Source of the DNA: an uncultured Paracoccaceae bacterium | GTDB taxonomy: Bacteria > Pseudomonadota > Alphaproteobacteria > Rhodobacterales > Rhodobacteraceae | Assembly: GCA_937138255.1 (NCBI GenBank) | Contig: CAKZOU010000073.1 | Span: 1 to 64,000, forward strand | Length of the DNA: 64,000 nt | Reading direction: 5' to 3' | In this document: positions 25,414-33,766 of the stretch, piece after piece | How the letters are laid out: each line of letters starts with the position of its first letter | Position numbering within the stretch: position 1 is the stretch's first letter | Made by a program: the position numbers and the translations under genes | The notes under the pieces: generated by a model | The model's input: the letters and a program-made list of their open reading frames with translations, nothing else | The model's database searches: none | Told to the model about the DNA's origin: nothing

Positions 25414-26820
25414 ATGAACAACGCTGACGTTCTCAAACTGATCAAGGACGAGGAGATCGACTACGTCGACATCCGCTTCACTGATCCCAAAGGCAAGCTC
25501 CAGCACGTGACCGTGGATAGCGACCTCGTGGACGAAGACTTCCTCGAAGAAGGTTTCATGTTCGACGGCTCGTCGATTGCCGGCTGGAAATCCATCGACC
25601 AGTCCGACATGAAGCTCATGCCGGATGCCTCCTCGGCCTATGTCGATCCGTTCTATGCCGAGAAAACCCTCTGCATTCACTGCGACGTGGTCGAGCCCGA
25701 CACCGGCGAAGCCTATCCGCGCTGCCCGCGCCAGACCGCCAAGAAGGCCGAGGCCTATCTCAAGGCATCGGGCATCGGCGACACCGCCTATTTTGGCCCG
25801 GAAGCCGAATTCTTCCTCTTCGACGACGTGCGCTACTCGGTCACCCCGTCGAAGGTTTCGTTCCAGATCGACAGCGAAGACGCCGCCTGGAACACCGACA
25901 CCGAATATCAGGCGGGCAACCTCGCCCACCGCGCGGGCCACAAGGGCGGCTATTTCCCGGTCAACCCGATCGACGCCTCTCAGGACATCCGCTCGGAAAT
26001 GCTCTCGACCATGAAGCGCATGGGCATGAAGGTCGACAAACACCACCACGAGGTCGCCACCGCCCAGCACGAGCTTGGCCTGATCTTCGGCGGCCTGACC
26101 GAGCAAGCCGACAACATCCAGAAATACAAATACGTCATCCACAACGTCGCGGCCGCCTATGGCAAGACCGTGACCTTCATGCCCAAGCCCATGAAGGGCG
26201 ACAACGGCTCGGGTATGCACGTCAATATGTCGATCTGGAAAGACGGCAAGCCGCTCTTCTCGGGCGACAAATATGCCGATCTTTCGCAGGAAGCGCTCTA
26301 CTTCATCGGCGGCATTCTCAAGCACGCCAAGGCGCTCAATGCGATCACCAACCCCTCGACCAACAGCTACAAGCGCCTGATCCCCGGCTTCGAAGCCCCC
26401 GTGCTGCGCGCCTACTCGGCCCGCAACCGTTCGGGCTGCGTCCGGATCCCGTGGACCGAGTCGCCCAAGGCCAAGCGCGTCGAAGCCCGCTTCCCCGATC
26501 CGGCCGCGAACCCCTACCTCGCCTTCGCCGCTCTGATGATGGCCGGCCTCGACGGCATCAAGAACAAGATCGACCCGGGCGCCGCTTCGGACAAAGACCT
26601 CTACGATCTGCCGCCGGAAGAACTGGCCCAGATCCCGACCGTCTGCGGCTCGCTCCGTGAGGCTCTCGAAGAGCTCGAGAAGGATCACGAGTTCCTGCTG
26701 GCCGGCGACGTCTTCACCCGCGACCAGCTCGATGGCTACATCGCGCTCAAGTGGGAAGAGGTCTATGCCTTCGAGCACACCCCGCACCCGATCGAATACC
26801 AGATGTACTACAGCTGCTGA
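25414..26820 (+). CDS. glnA: Glutamine synthetase type I
   Basis: 468 residues, full length for GSI-beta. Key features are [15 protein letters not shown] (residues ~49-63), the metal-site block [10 protein letters not shown], the ATP-binding [16 protein letters not shown], and the adenylylation site Tyr397 in [10 protein letters not shown]. It makes glutamine from glutamate and ammonia, and is controlled by adenylylation through the P-II protein encoded just upstream. A strong terminator follows. The 803-residue frame on the opposite strand is a composition shadow. Confidence 0.98.
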   Translation: MNNADVLKLIKDEEIDYVDIRFTDPKGKLQHVTVDSDLVDEDFLEEGFMFDGSSIAGWKSIDQSDMKLMPDASSAYVDPFYAEKTLCIHCDVVEPDTGEAYPRCPRQTAKKAEAYLKASGIGDTAYFGPEAEFFLFDDVRYSVTPSKVSFQIDSEDAAWNTDTEYQAGNLAHRAGHKGGYFPVNPIDASQDIRSEMLSTMKRMGMKVDKHHHEVATAQHELGLIFGGLTEQADNIQKYKYVIHNVAAAYGKTVTFMPKPMKGDNGSGMHVNMSIWKDGKPLFSGDKYADLSQEALYFIGGILKHAKALNAITNPSTNSYKRLIPGFEAPVLRAYSARNRSGCVRIPWTESPKAKRVEARFPDPAANPYLAFAALMMAGLDGIKNKIDPGAASDKDLYDLPPEELAQIPTVCGSLREALEELEKDHEFLLAGDVFTRDQLDGYIALKWEEVYAFEHTPHPIEYQMYYSC

Positions 26821-26842
26821 TCGGCAGACCAAACCAAACAAA

Positions 26843-26867
26843 AAGGCGCCTTCGGGCGCCTTTTTCG
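26843..26867 (+). terminator. Terminator of glnBA
   Basis: Stem AAGGCGCC (26843-26850) / GGCGCCTT (26855-26862) with a TTCG tetraloop, followed by TTTTCGTT. It lies 22 bases past glnA. Confidence 0.9.
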
Positions 26868-27003
26868 TTGGTCGCAGACGGGACCGGCGCCCAAGTTTTG
26901 TCTTATTCGGGAACGGTCTGCCCGAAAATGCCCTATTTGTCCCGTATTCCCCCCACATTCTTCGCGCTGACTGATCCTGAACCACTCCGTTAGGATTCTT
27001 GTG

Positions 27004-28065
27004 ATGAACGACCATCCGACCAGCACGATCGCCACGCTTTGCTACGCCAAGCCGAGCGGACTGGATTTCCGGTCTCTCGTCGACGAACTCGGTCAGGCTC
27101 TCTCTGACCATGAGGGAATCACCTGCACACAAATGTCGAAGTACGAGGATTTCGTTATCTTTGACCTGACGACAGTGCGAATTTGCCTCGCCTACGCCGA
27201 TTTCAAACGCGATTTCCCCGATCTGCCTGAAGCGCAACGCTATGCTTCGGCGGTGATCGTTTCGATCGGCTCCAGCCCAGAATCCCAAGAACGCTGTCCG
27301 CTGTTCCTGCATCGGCAGGACGTATGCCGCGGCCTCGTAGAGCGGATCGAGGCCCAGCATACTTCCGATCGCTTCCTCTGGCTCGAGCTTGATCAGGTTT
27401 TCGACGAAAACGTCTTCGACACGGTTCTGGAAAAGATCTGGCCCGCCTTGGCCGACGCAGCTGCCGAAGAAGAGTACGAAGACGTCGATATCGCTCCCGA
27501 TCCTCTGGTCGCCGCCGCCAAGACCCCGGGCCGCCGGCGTTCTCCGCAAGTCGATCCCGACACGATCCTGCCGACGCTCGAACGTCGTTTCGATGCCGAG
27601 CTTGAAGCGCGGATGGTCGCCTCGGACGAAGTCCAGACCAGCCTTCCTGATCCTTCCCGCGCACGCCCGCGGCCAACTCACCCTGCGGCAATGGCCGACG
27701 CGCCGCGCCGTGGTCGCGAGGTCGCAGAGCCAACAGAGACCGACCTGCCCGATTTCGACAGCCTGAGCCCCTTCAACGAAGGCGCATTCCACGCCTCTGT
27801 CCGGTCGGCGCTCTATGATCCGGTCGAGAAATCGGCTGCCAAAGCTATAATCGCAGAGCGTTCGCTTCAGGAACGCGCGGCAATCTACGCGGTGAACGCT
27901 TCGGTCGTCGCCCTCTCGCTGCCCGTTGGGGTCGCCATGATGGCCTATTCGGCAATGGGCAAAGAAGACCTGAACAACTCGGCCCGCGCGCTCGCTGTTA
28001 CCGGAGCTCTCATCGGCATCGCCCAGACCAGCATCGGAAACGGTGTTCTGTCGTTCCTGATCTGA
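27004..28065 (+). CDS. Unrecognised protein with C-terminal membrane segments
   Basis: 353 residues from ATG 27004 (a GTG at 27001 is also possible; TTAGGA lies upstream). Three parts are visible. A globular N-terminal domain covers about residues 1-150 (FRSLVDELGQALSDH, FVIFDLTTVRICLAYADF). A low-complexity, acidic then Arg/Pro-rich linker spans residues ~150-245. A C-terminal region has two hydrophobic helices (ASVVALSLPVGVAMMAYSAMG and a final Ala/Ile-rich one). I do not recognise the family or a motif. It stands alone between the glnBA terminator and a convergent gene. Confidence 0.75.
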   Translation: MNDHPTSTIATLCYAKPSGLDFRSLVDELGQALSDHEGITCTQMSKYEDFVIFDLTTVRICLAYADFKRDFPDLPEAQRYASAVIVSIGSSPESQERCPLFLHRQDVCRGLVERIEAQHTSDRFLWLELDQVFDENVFDTVLEKIWPALADAAAEEEYEDVDIAPDPLVAAAKTPGRRRSPQVDPDTILPTLERRFDAELEARMVASDEVQTSLPDPSRARPRPTHPAAMADAPRRGREVAEPTETDLPDFDSLSPFNEGAFHASVRSALYDPVEKSAAKAIIAERSLQERAAIYAVNASVVALSLPVGVAMMAYSAMGKEDLNNSARALAVTGALIGIAQTSIGNGVLSFLI

Positions 28066-28812
28066 TCAGGCGCCCGAGCGCTGCACCATCGTCGTATGGA
28101 TGGAAAACACCACGGCTCCCGTCCCCGGGAGCCGTAAGACCGTTTGGCGTTCGCTTCGTTCGTAGGGGCTTTGTGGATTGCCTACAGGGCGCGGGTTCGC
28201 TTCCGTATGTGGCTGATAAAGGTCCGATAGATCATAGCGCAGGAGATTGGCCCGCCAAACGGGCCGCCCCGGCTGCACCCCGTCGAAAAGCCGCTGCACC
28301 CGCGCCGCTACTCCTTCGTCATAGCTCGGCACCGGCACATGGATCGAGGTGAGCGGCCGGCCGATCTTCTCCGAAAGCGTCCATGCGGAAGGAAAGCACA
28401 GGAGAGCCGCTGTCAAAACGTGCTCGTCGCCCTGCTTCTGCAGGATGCAGAAATCCTCCTGCACGAGACGCGAGAGCGTGAGCAAAGGCGCATGGGTGTC
28501 GATCGTGACAAGCCGGTTGTCGGGGCGGCGCACCCCCTCGCCTTCCATGCGGTAGCGCGGGTTCAGCGCCAGCTCGGCCATGACCACGGTCAGAAGCTCG
28601 CTCGCCGCATCCTTCGCCTCGGGCAAGATCGCCATGACCTTCTCGGGCATCTCGGCGATCAGCCTAGCCTTCTCGGCCAACTGCCCAGCAAAGGCATCGT
28701 CCTGCCTCAGCCATTCACCCGGCTTCACCGGTTGCATCGCGGGCAACCGCGCCGCGGCGGCGGCGCGTTGCTCTTCGGGAATGGCATTCTGGAGGATCGG
28801 ATTCGGCTGCAT
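28066..28812 (-). CDS. Heme-dependent oxidative N-demethylase-like protein (DUF3445)
   Basis: 248 residues from ATG 28812 (MQPNPILQNAIPEEQR), which fits how DUF3445 proteins begin; AGGAGG lies unusually close upstream, so GTG codons a few residues earlier cannot be excluded. The family signature is visible: LPAMQPVKPGEWLRQDDAFA near the start, then LVQEDFCILQ, LCFPSAWTLSEKIGRPL and IHVPVPSY. Characterised members are the HODM alpha subunit and DmmA-type dimethylamine demethylases. No partner subunit genes are adjacent, so the substrate here is unknown. It is divergent from dddP. Confidence 0.85.
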   Translation of the reverse strand: MQPNPILQNAIPEEQRAAAAARLPAMQPVKPGEWLRQDDAFAGQLAEKARLIAEMPEKVMAILPEAKDAASELLTVVMAELALNPRYRMEGEGVRRPDNRLVTIDTHAPLLTLSRLVQEDFCILQKQGDEHVLTAALLCFPSAWTLSEKIGRPLTSIHVPVPSYDEGVAARVQRLFDGVQPGRPVWRANLLRYDLSDLYQPHTEANPRPVGNPQSPYERSERQTVLRLPGTGAVVFSIHTTMVQRSGA

Positions 28813-28924
28813 CCCTCCTTTCACCGCATCCACCGTGGAGAATCCACACCCGGAAATGTCGATTCCGTGCCGGACAGCCGCGGCGCAGCGTCTCAGCATG
28901 GGCCAAACCTGCACGGAGCCCCCG

Positions 28925-30265
28925 ATGGAAGCCCCCTACCGCGAACGCCGCAAGATTGATCCCACCCGCGGCGCCCGCCTCGCCGATGGCACCCCGAACG
29001 ACAACGACCGGATGGAAATCGGGCCGACCCAACTCGCCTTCACCGAATGGGCGGCGGCAGGCCTTGTCGCGCCCGATCTCGAACGGATGCGCGCTTTCCG
29101 GCACAAGCGCCTCGTCGATGCAGTGAATGCCCGCGACTATGGCGCGATCCTGATGTTCGACCCGCTCAACATCCGCTACGCGACCGACTCGACCAATATG
29201 CAGCTCTGGAACACCCACAACGCTTTCCGCGCCTGCCTTGTCTGCGCCGATGGCCATATGGTGGTCTGGGATTACAAGAACGCCATGTTCCTCAGCAAGT
29301 TCAACCACTTGGTGAAGGAACAGCGGAGCGGAGCGGATTTCTTCTACTTCGACCGGGGCGACAAGATCGAACCGGCGGCCGACCTCTTCTCAAACGAGGT
29401 GCGCCAGCTTCTGAAAGAACACGCGGGCGGCAATCTGCGGATCGGCGTCGACAAGGTGATGATCCACGGGCTTCGCGCGCTCGAGGCCTGCGGCCTGACT
29501 GTCCTGCCCGGCGAGGAGCTCACCGAAAAGGCCCGCTCGATCAAAGGCCCTGACGAAATCCTCGCCATGCGCTGCGCCAGCCACGCCTGCGAAACCGCCG
29601 TGGCCGAGATGGAACGCGCGGCGCGGGCGGGCGTCCCTCGCGGGCATATGTCGGAAGATGATATCTGGGCGGTCCTGCACGCGGAAAACATCCGCCGTGG
29701 GGGCGAATGGATCGAAACCCGCCTTCTTGCCTCCGGCTCGCGGACAAACCCATGGTTTCAGGAATGCGGGCCCCGCATCGTTCAAGAGAACGAGATCGTC
29801 GCTTTCGACACCGACCTGATCGGTTCCTACGGCATCTGCGTCGATATCAGCCGCACATGGTGGATCGGCGATGCCAAGCCGCGCCCCGACATGATCGAGG
29901 CGATGAAGATCGGCGTCGATCACATCGCCCACAACATGAGCCTTCTGGCCCCCGGCGTCTCGATCCGTGACCTCACGTTCAAATCCCACAAGCTGCCGCA
30001 GATCTATCAGGAACAAAAATACGGCTGCCTGATGCATGGCGTTGGCCTGTGCGATGAGTGGCCGCTCGTGGCCTATGAGAGCAACTTCGTCGAAGGCGCG
30101 TTTGACTACGAGCTAGAGCCGGGGATGTGCCTCTGCGTCGAGGCGCTGGTCAGCCCCGAGGGCGGCGATTTCTCGATCAAGCTCGAGGATCAGGTGGTGA
30201 TCACCGAGACAGGTTTTGAAAACCTGACCCGCTATCCCTTCGATCCCGCCCTCCTCGGCAATTAG
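28925..30265 (+). CDS. dddP: DMSP lyase DddP (M24 metallopeptidase fold)
   Basis: 446 residues from ATG 28925 (MEAPYRERRKIDPTRGA), the length of characterised DddP. The fold is creatinase/Xaa-Pro peptidase-like, but the family cleaves dimethylsulfoniopropionate to dimethyl sulfide and acrylate. The metal-binding residues reported for DddP fall at the same numbers here: Asp295 and Asp297 (FDTDL), Asp307 (CVDIS), His371 (MHGVGL), Glu406 (CVEAL) and Glu421 (KLEDQV), with Tyr366 (KYGC) nearby. The segment YATDSTNMQLWNTHN is also typical. It stands alone and is divergent from the DUF3445 gene. It points to a marine lifestyle. Confidence 0.95.
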   Translation: MEAPYRERRKIDPTRGARLADGTPNDNDRMEIGPTQLAFTEWAAAGLVAPDLERMRAFRHKRLVDAVNARDYGAILMFDPLNIRYATDSTNMQLWNTHNAFRACLVCADGHMVVWDYKNAMFLSKFNHLVKEQRSGADFFYFDRGDKIEPAADLFSNEVRQLLKEHAGGNLRIGVDKVMIHGLRALEACGLTVLPGEELTEKARSIKGPDEILAMRCASHACETAVAEMERAARAGVPRGHMSEDDIWAVLHAENIRRGGEWIETRLLASGSRTNPWFQECGPRIVQENEIVAFDTDLIGSYGICVDISRTWWIGDAKPRPDMIEAMKIGVDHIAHNMSLLAPGVSIRDLTFKSHKLPQIYQEQKYGCLMHGVGLCDEWPLVAYESNFVEGAFDYELEPGMCLCVEALVSPEGGDFSIKLEDQVVITETGFENLTRYPFDPALLGN

Positions 30266-30684
30266 CCGCGGGTATAGACCGTGACCGAGGTGTAATCCTT
30301 GCGCGGGCCTTTCACGGTCCAGATCGCGCGCCATTCGGGCCAGCCGGTGAAATCGTATTCCACGCGGTAGAGGTCGGAGCCGCAGGGATGATCGGTGCCA
30401 TTGGCGTGACCTGCGGGTGTAAAGGAGTGAAAGGCCCGGCCATCGGTAAAGCTCACCGCGACACGGCCCCCCTCAAACGACCAGCAATACCCACGCGAGG
30501 CCTCGACCGGCGCGCTCTCGCCTATCCGAAGCTCTCCGGCCTCGTGGTAATCCAGTCCTGCGTCGCTTCGGCGGGTCAGCTCTGCCTTGCCGCTCAGCTC
30601 ACCCACCTGTTTCAAACGCCGGTCTTCGATGTCCCTGCTGATCAGCCAGGTGCCGAGAAAGTCACTCACGCTGAGTGGACGCAT
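30262..30684 (-). CDS. DUF6314 family protein
   Basis: 140 residues starting MRPLSVSDFLGTWLISRDI. Family-like features are the FLGTWLISRDIED opening, the Gly/Trp segment RGYCWSFEGGRVAVSF, FHSFTP, and the end YDFTGWPEWRAIWTVKGPRKDY. It looks like a small lipocalin-like beta barrel. Its stop overlaps the dddP stop by two bases in convergent orientation. The function is unknown. Confidence 0.75.
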   Translation of the reverse strand: MRPLSVSDFLGTWLISRDIEDRRLKQVGELSGKAELTRRSDAGLDYHEAGELRIGESAPVEASRGYCWSFEGGRVAVSFTDGRAFHSFTPAGHANGTDHPCGSDLYRVEYDFTGWPEWRAIWTVKGPRKDYTSVTVYTRG

Positions 30685-30875
30685 TCGCTTCTCCCCAGAG
30701 CCAGGTGTCGAATCATAAGAAACCGCCCCTGCCCTCTAGGCGCTCAAGTATCGCGCCCCGACCCCAGCCGCAACGCACAAGAGGGAAATCGCCGCAGGCC
30801 GCCCATCGGCCTTGTGACCGCCCCCCCCGCGCACTATGAGGCAGGCAAGCTTCATTTCCCGAAAAAGGCCGCGCC

Positions 30876-32183
30876 ATGATCCCCCGCTATGCCCGCCCCG
30901 AAATGACCGCCATCTGGTCGCCCGAAACCAAATTCCGCATCTGGTACGAGATCGAGGCCCACGCTTGCGACGCGCAGGCCGCGCTTGGCGTCATCCCCAA
31001 AGAAAGTGCCGCAGCCGTCTGGAGGGCCAAGGACGTCGAGTTTGACGTGGCCCGCATCGACGAAATCGAAGCCGTCACCAAACATGATGTGATAGCCTTC
31101 CTCACCCACCTTGCCGAACACATCGGCTCGACCGAGGCCCGATTCGTCCATCAGGGTATGACCTCGTCCGACGTCCTCGACACCACCCTCAACGTCCAGC
31201 TCGTCCGCGCCGCCGATATCCTTCTGGCCGACATGGACAAGGTCCTCTCCGCGCTCAAGAAGCGCGCCTTCGAGCACAAGGATACCGTCCGCATCGGCCG
31301 CAGCCATGGCATCCACGCCGAGCCGACGACCATGGGCCTGACCTTCGCCCGCTTCTACGCCGAGATGGACCGCAACAAGGCCCGCCTTCTGGCCGCCCGC
31401 GAAGAGATCGCCACCGGCGCGATCTCGGGCGCTGTCGGCACCTTCGCCAATATTGATCCCGCCGTCGAAGAGCACGTCTGCAAGATGCTTGGCCTGCGCC
31501 CCGAGCCGATCAGCACGCAGGTGATCCCGCGCGACCGCCACGCGATGTTCTTTGCCACCCTCGGCGTCATCGCCTCCTCGATCGAGAACGTCGCCATCGA
31601 GATCCGCCATATGCAGCGCACCGAGGTTCTGGAAGCGGAAGAGTTCTTCTCGCCCGGCCAAAAGGGCTCGTCGGCCATGCCGCACAAGCGCAACCCGGTC
31701 CTGACCGAAAATCTCACCGGCCTTGCCCGCCTTGTCCGCATGGCGGTTGTCCCGGCGATGGAAAACGTGGCCCTCTGGCACGAGCGCGATATCTCGCACT
31801 CTTCCGTCGAGCGCGGTATCGCGCCGGACGCGACCATCACCCTCGATTTCGCGCTCAACCGCCTCGCCGGTGTGATCGAAAAGCTCGTCATCTACCCCGA
31901 GAACATGCTCAGGAACATGAACAAGTTCCGTGGCCTCGTGATGAGCCAGCGCGTCCTTCTTGCCCTCACTCAAGCCGGCGTCAGCCGCGAGGACGCCTAT
32001 CGCCTCGTCCAGCGCAACGCCATGAAGGTCTGGGAACAGGGCAAGGACTTCAAGGAAGAACTCCTTGCCGATGCCGAGGTCACGGCGGCACTGTCTCCGG
32101 CCGAGATCGAAGAGAAATTCGACCTCGGCTATCACACCAAACACGTCGACACGATCTTTGCCCGCGTTTTCGGCAAGGGCTGA
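30876..32183 (+). CDS. purB: Adenylosuccinate lyase
   Basis: 435 residues of the fumarase/aspartase superfamily. The signature loop is GSSAMPHKRNPV (about residues 265-276) and the catalytic region includes THQGMTSSD-like VHQGMTSSDVLDT and GRSHGIHAEPTT. It acts twice in purine synthesis (SAICAR to AICAR, and adenylosuccinate to AMP). The opening MIPRYARPEMTAIWS is typical for alphaproteobacteria. A strong terminator separates it from the convergent luxI. Confidence 0.97.
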   Translation: MIPRYARPEMTAIWSPETKFRIWYEIEAHACDAQAALGVIPKESAAAVWRAKDVEFDVARIDEIEAVTKHDVIAFLTHLAEHIGSTEARFVHQGMTSSDVLDTTLNVQLVRAADILLADMDKVLSALKKRAFEHKDTVRIGRSHGIHAEPTTMGLTFARFYAEMDRNKARLLAAREEIATGAISGAVGTFANIDPAVEEHVCKMLGLRPEPISTQVIPRDRHAMFFATLGVIASSIENVAIEIRHMQRTEVLEAEEFFSPGQKGSSAMPHKRNPVLTENLTGLARLVRMAVVPAMENVALWHERDISHSSVERGIAPDATITLDFALNRLAGVIEKLVIYPENMLRNMNKFRGLVMSQRVLLALTQAGVSREDAYRLVQRNAMKVWEQGKDFKEELLADAEVTAALSPAEIEEKFDLGYHTKHVDTIFARVFGKG

Positions 32184-32188
32184 CCTAC

Positions 32189-32215
32189 GGCGGGGCCGTT
32201 CTGGCCCCGCCCTTT
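32189..32215 (+). terminator. Terminator of purB
   Basis: Stem GGCGGGGCC (32189-32197) / GGCCCCGCC (32203-32211) with loop GTTCT, followed by CTTTCT. It lies five bases past purB and directly before the luxI stop, so it probably serves both convergent genes. Confidence 0.75.
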
Positions 32216-32216
32216 C

Positions 32217-32879
32217 TCAAGCGGTCGCTGCCGCGTGCACCGGCTGGCGGCCCTGAGGCAAATGGGTCGCCGCAGGGGTATGCTGCCGGGGTTGCGCGGC
32301 GGTTGCCGACATACTCAAAACAGCATAGCGCCGCCCGTCGCCTTCGTTGAGATAGGGCTCTCCGATCCGCTCGGCGTCAAAGCCGAGCTGCCGCAGCGCC
32401 CGCATCAGCGAGATCGGCGAAAGCGACATGAGCCGCGTGGCACCGTTCCTTGCGGCCACGTCGATCAGGCCTCCGACGATCAGTGACAAACATTCGCTGC
32501 GATCAATCTGGGTATCAACATCGTCTGAGATAACGAGACGTGTGCATTCCCACATCTGAGCATTGGCAACATCCGCTGGCATAACTTCGGCGGGAATATC
32601 GACCAGTTTGCCGGCAAAGGCATCCCGAAGCATATAGGTGTGCTGGCCCCAGGTTGCGGTAGTAGCCATTGTTCTGGCCCCGCCGACAACCTGTCCATCC
32701 CGAAGCACCAAGGAATAGTGCGCGGTTGGATTGTCGTATTGGTCCATCTCCACTTTGTCATTGTGAGGGATGTGCCAACCGAGCGTATCGACGAAGAAGC
32801 GCTTTCGCAGGGCCAGATAGTCAAAATAGGCGCTGCCAAACATATGCATCGTCGACATGTCGAATGTGATGTTTTCCAT
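32217..32879 (-). CDS. Acyl-homoserine-lactone synthase, LuxI family
   Basis: 220 residues from ATG 32879, with AGGAGAG upstream; the frame extends to 32969 across the palindrome but without a start signal. Conserved LuxI residues are present: Arg and Phe in LRKRFFVDTLGW, Trp in the same block, the acidic pair in EMDQYDN, Arg in VVGGARTM, and Glu/Arg in MWECTRLVISD. It makes an AHL from SAM and acyl-ACP. The C-terminal ~30 residues are a Gln/His/Pro/Ala-rich tail unlike the core. It lies downstream of luxR on the same strand, 146 bases apart. Confidence 0.95.
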   Translation of the reverse strand: MENITFDMSTMHMFGSAYFDYLALRKRFFVDTLGWHIPHNDKVEMDQYDNPTAHYSLVLRDGQVVGGARTMATTATWGQHTYMLRDAFAGKLVDIPAEVMPADVANAQMWECTRLVISDDVDTQIDRSECLSLIVGGLIDVAARNGATRLMSLSPISLMRALRQLGFDAERIGEPYLNEGDGRRYAVLSMSATAAQPRQHTPAATHLPQGRQPVHAAATA

Positions 32880-32901
32880 GGGTCTCTCCTCTTGGGTTAT
32901 T

Positions 32902-32922
32902 AGTTGTACATTAGTTACAACT
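32902..32922. promoter_or_regulatory. lux-box-like palindrome upstream of luxI
   Basis: Perfect 7-bp arms AGTTGTA (32902-32908) and TACAACT (32916-32922) around a 7-base spacer. It is the only strong dyad in the luxR-luxI interval and is the expected kind of LuxR target. It ends only 23 bases from the luxI ATG, closer than usual for an activator site centred near -42. Confidence 0.55.
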
Positions 32923-33025
32923 TTAACGAGAAATGACCATTTTGTGGAGTTTCCACGACCGCGCACCAATAGACGGTACTGGCCCGAATTTGGGCCAGCC
33001 CGGAAACATAGCGGGATCCAGATTT

Positions 33026-33655
33026 TTAGATGAGTCCAAACTCCGAAGCCATCGCGGCGGCCTGAGCCCCGGTCTGCGCTCCGAGCTTCAGCTTTGCGTT
33101 CTTCAAACGCTGCTTGACCGCGCCCTCGGACACGCCAAGTTCATAAGCTATCTGCTTGACTCGCAAGCCATCTCTGACCATCCGCAGCGCCTCAAGCTCT
33201 GCAAGAGTAAGGTTGCTGGGCGGTGCTTTTTCGGCATGCAAACGCTGGATATGACCGCGCAAGAGATCAATTTCGTACTGGGTAAACTCGCGATCCGACC
33301 GCGCGAATGTCCCAAAAGAGCGCTGACCTTCGGGGTTATTATCAAAGACACTGACCGCCACGCCATAGCGCAGCCCGAAGCTTTCAGCCTTGGCAAGAAC
33401 CCCCCGGACATCGTCAAAGTCGATCTCGCTCCAACGGATTGTGCCGGTTTTGGAATAAACCCAGCGAATCACGGGATCGGCCATCATGTAGCGTTCGGCG
33501 GTATAGTGGCTTACCCAATCAGCCGGAAGCGCATTGATTTCTTCCAGCGGAAAAGCAAAGCCAACACGCAGGGCAAGATAATATCCAGCCGGAGCGATTT
33601 CGCTCAAATCGTTGATGGCTATCTTTTGAAGCATCATCCTGTCGAAGCGTGTCAC
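33026..33655 (-). CDS. LuxR-family quorum-sensing regulator
   Basis: 209 residues from a GTG at 33655 (ATG 33637 or 33634 are alternatives; no Shine-Dalgarno sequence is strong). The AHL-binding domain keeps the family's pocket residues: Trp and Tyr in DWVSHYTAERY, Asp-Pro in MADPVIRW, Trp in TIRWSEI, and the FARSDREFTQYE block. The C-terminal GerE helix-turn-helix is intact (LTLAELEALRMV, then QIAYELGVSEGAVKQRLKNA). It should sense the product of the downstream luxI. A palindrome lies 10 bases upstream of its start. Confidence 0.95.
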   Translation of the reverse strand: MTRFDRMMLQKIAINDLSEIAPAGYYLALRVGFAFPLEEINALPADWVSHYTAERYMMADPVIRWVYSKTGTIRWSEIDFDDVRGVLAKAESFGLRYGVAVSVFDNNPEGQRSFGTFARSDREFTQYEIDLLRGHIQRLHAEKAPPSNLTLAELEALRMVRDGLRVKQIAYELGVSEGAVKQRLKNAKLKLGAQTGAQAAAMASEFGLI

Positions 33656-33664
33656 TAGGGAACT

Positions 33665-33681
33665 GCACTAAAGTCTAGTGC
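33665..33681. promoter_or_regulatory. Palindrome upstream of luxR
   Basis: GCACTA (33665-33670) and TAGTGC (33676-33681) flank a 5-base centre, starting 10 bases before the luxR GTG in the 111-base region shared with the divergent HTH-less gene. It is a candidate autoregulatory site. Its sequence differs from the luxI palindrome, so a different regulator is possible. Confidence 0.4.
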
Positions 33682-33766
33682 CATCCGGTCATTTTGGGTC
33701 TTATATCCGAAGAAAGCTATGCTACCTATATATCATCAAGCAACCTAAAAGCGAGTAAACAGGGTT

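Noticed and set aside
25381-27792. 803-codon minus-strand open frame across glnA and the next gene
   Set aside because: It is the antisense of two clear plus-strand genes and runs through the glnBA terminator; long stop-free antisense frames are common in this base composition.
28112-28135. Perfect 9-bp stem ACGGCTCCC / GGGAGCCGT past the end of the unknown membrane protein gene
   Set aside because: It lies inside the C-terminal coding sequence of the convergent DUF3445 gene and has no T-run, so it is not called as a terminator.
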